6,330 bases of DNA from contig CAMLKS010000147.1 of NCBI GenBank assembly GCA_946480675.1, positions 1 to 6,330 of the forward strand, in the 5' to 3' direction. Each line of letters opens with the position of its first letter. Position 1 is the first letter of the stretch. Origin of the DNA: an uncultured Bacteroidota bacterium (GTDB taxonomy: Bacteria; Bacteroidota; Bacteroidia; Chitinophagales; Chitinophagaceae). The notes beneath the pieces are model-generated. The model had not been told where the DNA came from. It worked only from the letters and a program-made list of their open reading frames with translations, and made no database searches. A program made the translations under genes and the position numbers. This document shows positions 6,079-6,330 of the stretch, piece by piece.

Positions 6079-6330
6079 TTATTTAGCAACAGTGAATTGG
6101 CTTGCTACAGCACCGCCTTTGCTGGTAGAAACGGTATAGATATAGTTACCGTTAGTCAGGTTTGCAGTTTCAATAGGTACAATGCTCTCGCCTTTGCTCA
6201 GACCATTTTTGTTGATAGTGCTAACAACACGGCCGGTTACATCCATAACATTGATAGTTACGTCAGCAGCTTCGTCCAGAGAGAATTTGATGTTAGTGTT
6301 GTTGATAGCAGGGTTAGGATAAGCACCGAA
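6079..6330 (-). CDS. Type IX secretion substrate, C-terminal sorting domain (N-terminal part outside window)
   Basis: The frame is open from the right edge to a TAA at 6079-6081, giving the last 83 residues of a larger protein. It reads AYPNPAINNTNIKFSL (3-18), VTINVMDVTGRVV (24-36), GLSKGESIVPI (42-52), LTNGNYIYTVSTSKGG (56-71) and ends SQFTVAK. The YPNP opening, D-x-x-GR turn, 'L-NG-Y-Y' strand and final short beta strand are the hallmarks of the Por-secretion-system (type IX) C-terminal sorting domain. This domain directs export through the Bacteroidota outer membrane and is normally cleaved after secretion. The passenger domain, and so the protein's activity, lies outside the window. Confidence 0.93.
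   Translation of the reverse strand, partial: FGAYPNPAINNTNIKFSLDEAADVTINVMDVTGRVVSTINKNGLSKGESIVPIETANLTNGNYIYTVSTSKGGAVASQFTVAK

Overview
The window looks like a chromosomal segment from a member of the Bacteroidota, most likely the Chitinophagaceae or a close relative. Three things point that way. The right edge carries the C-terminal tail of a type IX secretion substrate, a system confined to that phylum. The DnaA and MoxR sequences have a Bacteroidota look. Most genes lack a Shine-Dalgarno site. The lineage is my inference from remembered family resemblance, not from a search.

Layout from left to right. (1) The start of a lipoprotein gene on the minus strand (ATG at 623) runs off the left edge; its exported part is a tandem repeat with a 113-residue period. 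(2) dnaA (773-2251, minus) is closed by a clear rho-independent terminator at 717-748. (3) The stretch 2252-2837 has no intact gene but holds a decayed fragment of a 5'-nucleotidase-type metallophosphatase (about 2490-2724, minus). (4) nhaA, a Na+/H+ antiporter gene (2838-4013, plus), converges on and overlaps by 17 bp (5) a DinB-like/DUF1569-like gene (3997-4473, minus). (6) An AT-rich spacer of degenerate 7-bp repeats separates this from (7) a MoxR-family AAA+ ATPase gene (4585-5547, minus). (8) The divergent spacer holds a GC-rich hairpin that looks like a dispersed repeat and supplies an unusually strong Shine-Dalgarno site to (9) a short MazG-like nucleotide pyrophosphohydrolase gene (5692-6018, plus). 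(10) A bidirectional terminator (6031-6059) separates this from (11) the last 83 codons of a secreted protein with a type IX sorting domain (6079-6330, minus).

The genes do not form one pathway. They are a patchwork of housekeeping functions: replication initiation, ion homeostasis, nucleotide-pool cleaning, a chaperone-like ATPase, and two exported proteins. Only moxR and the DinB-like gene are placed so that they could share a transcript. I see no mobile element, CRISPR array, tRNA or rRNA, and no convincing new multi-gene system. The points most worth a second look are the hairpin/Shine-Dalgarno element before the MazG-like gene, the duplicated lipoprotein domain, the metallophosphatase relic, the heptamer spacer, and several substitutions in DnaA motifs.
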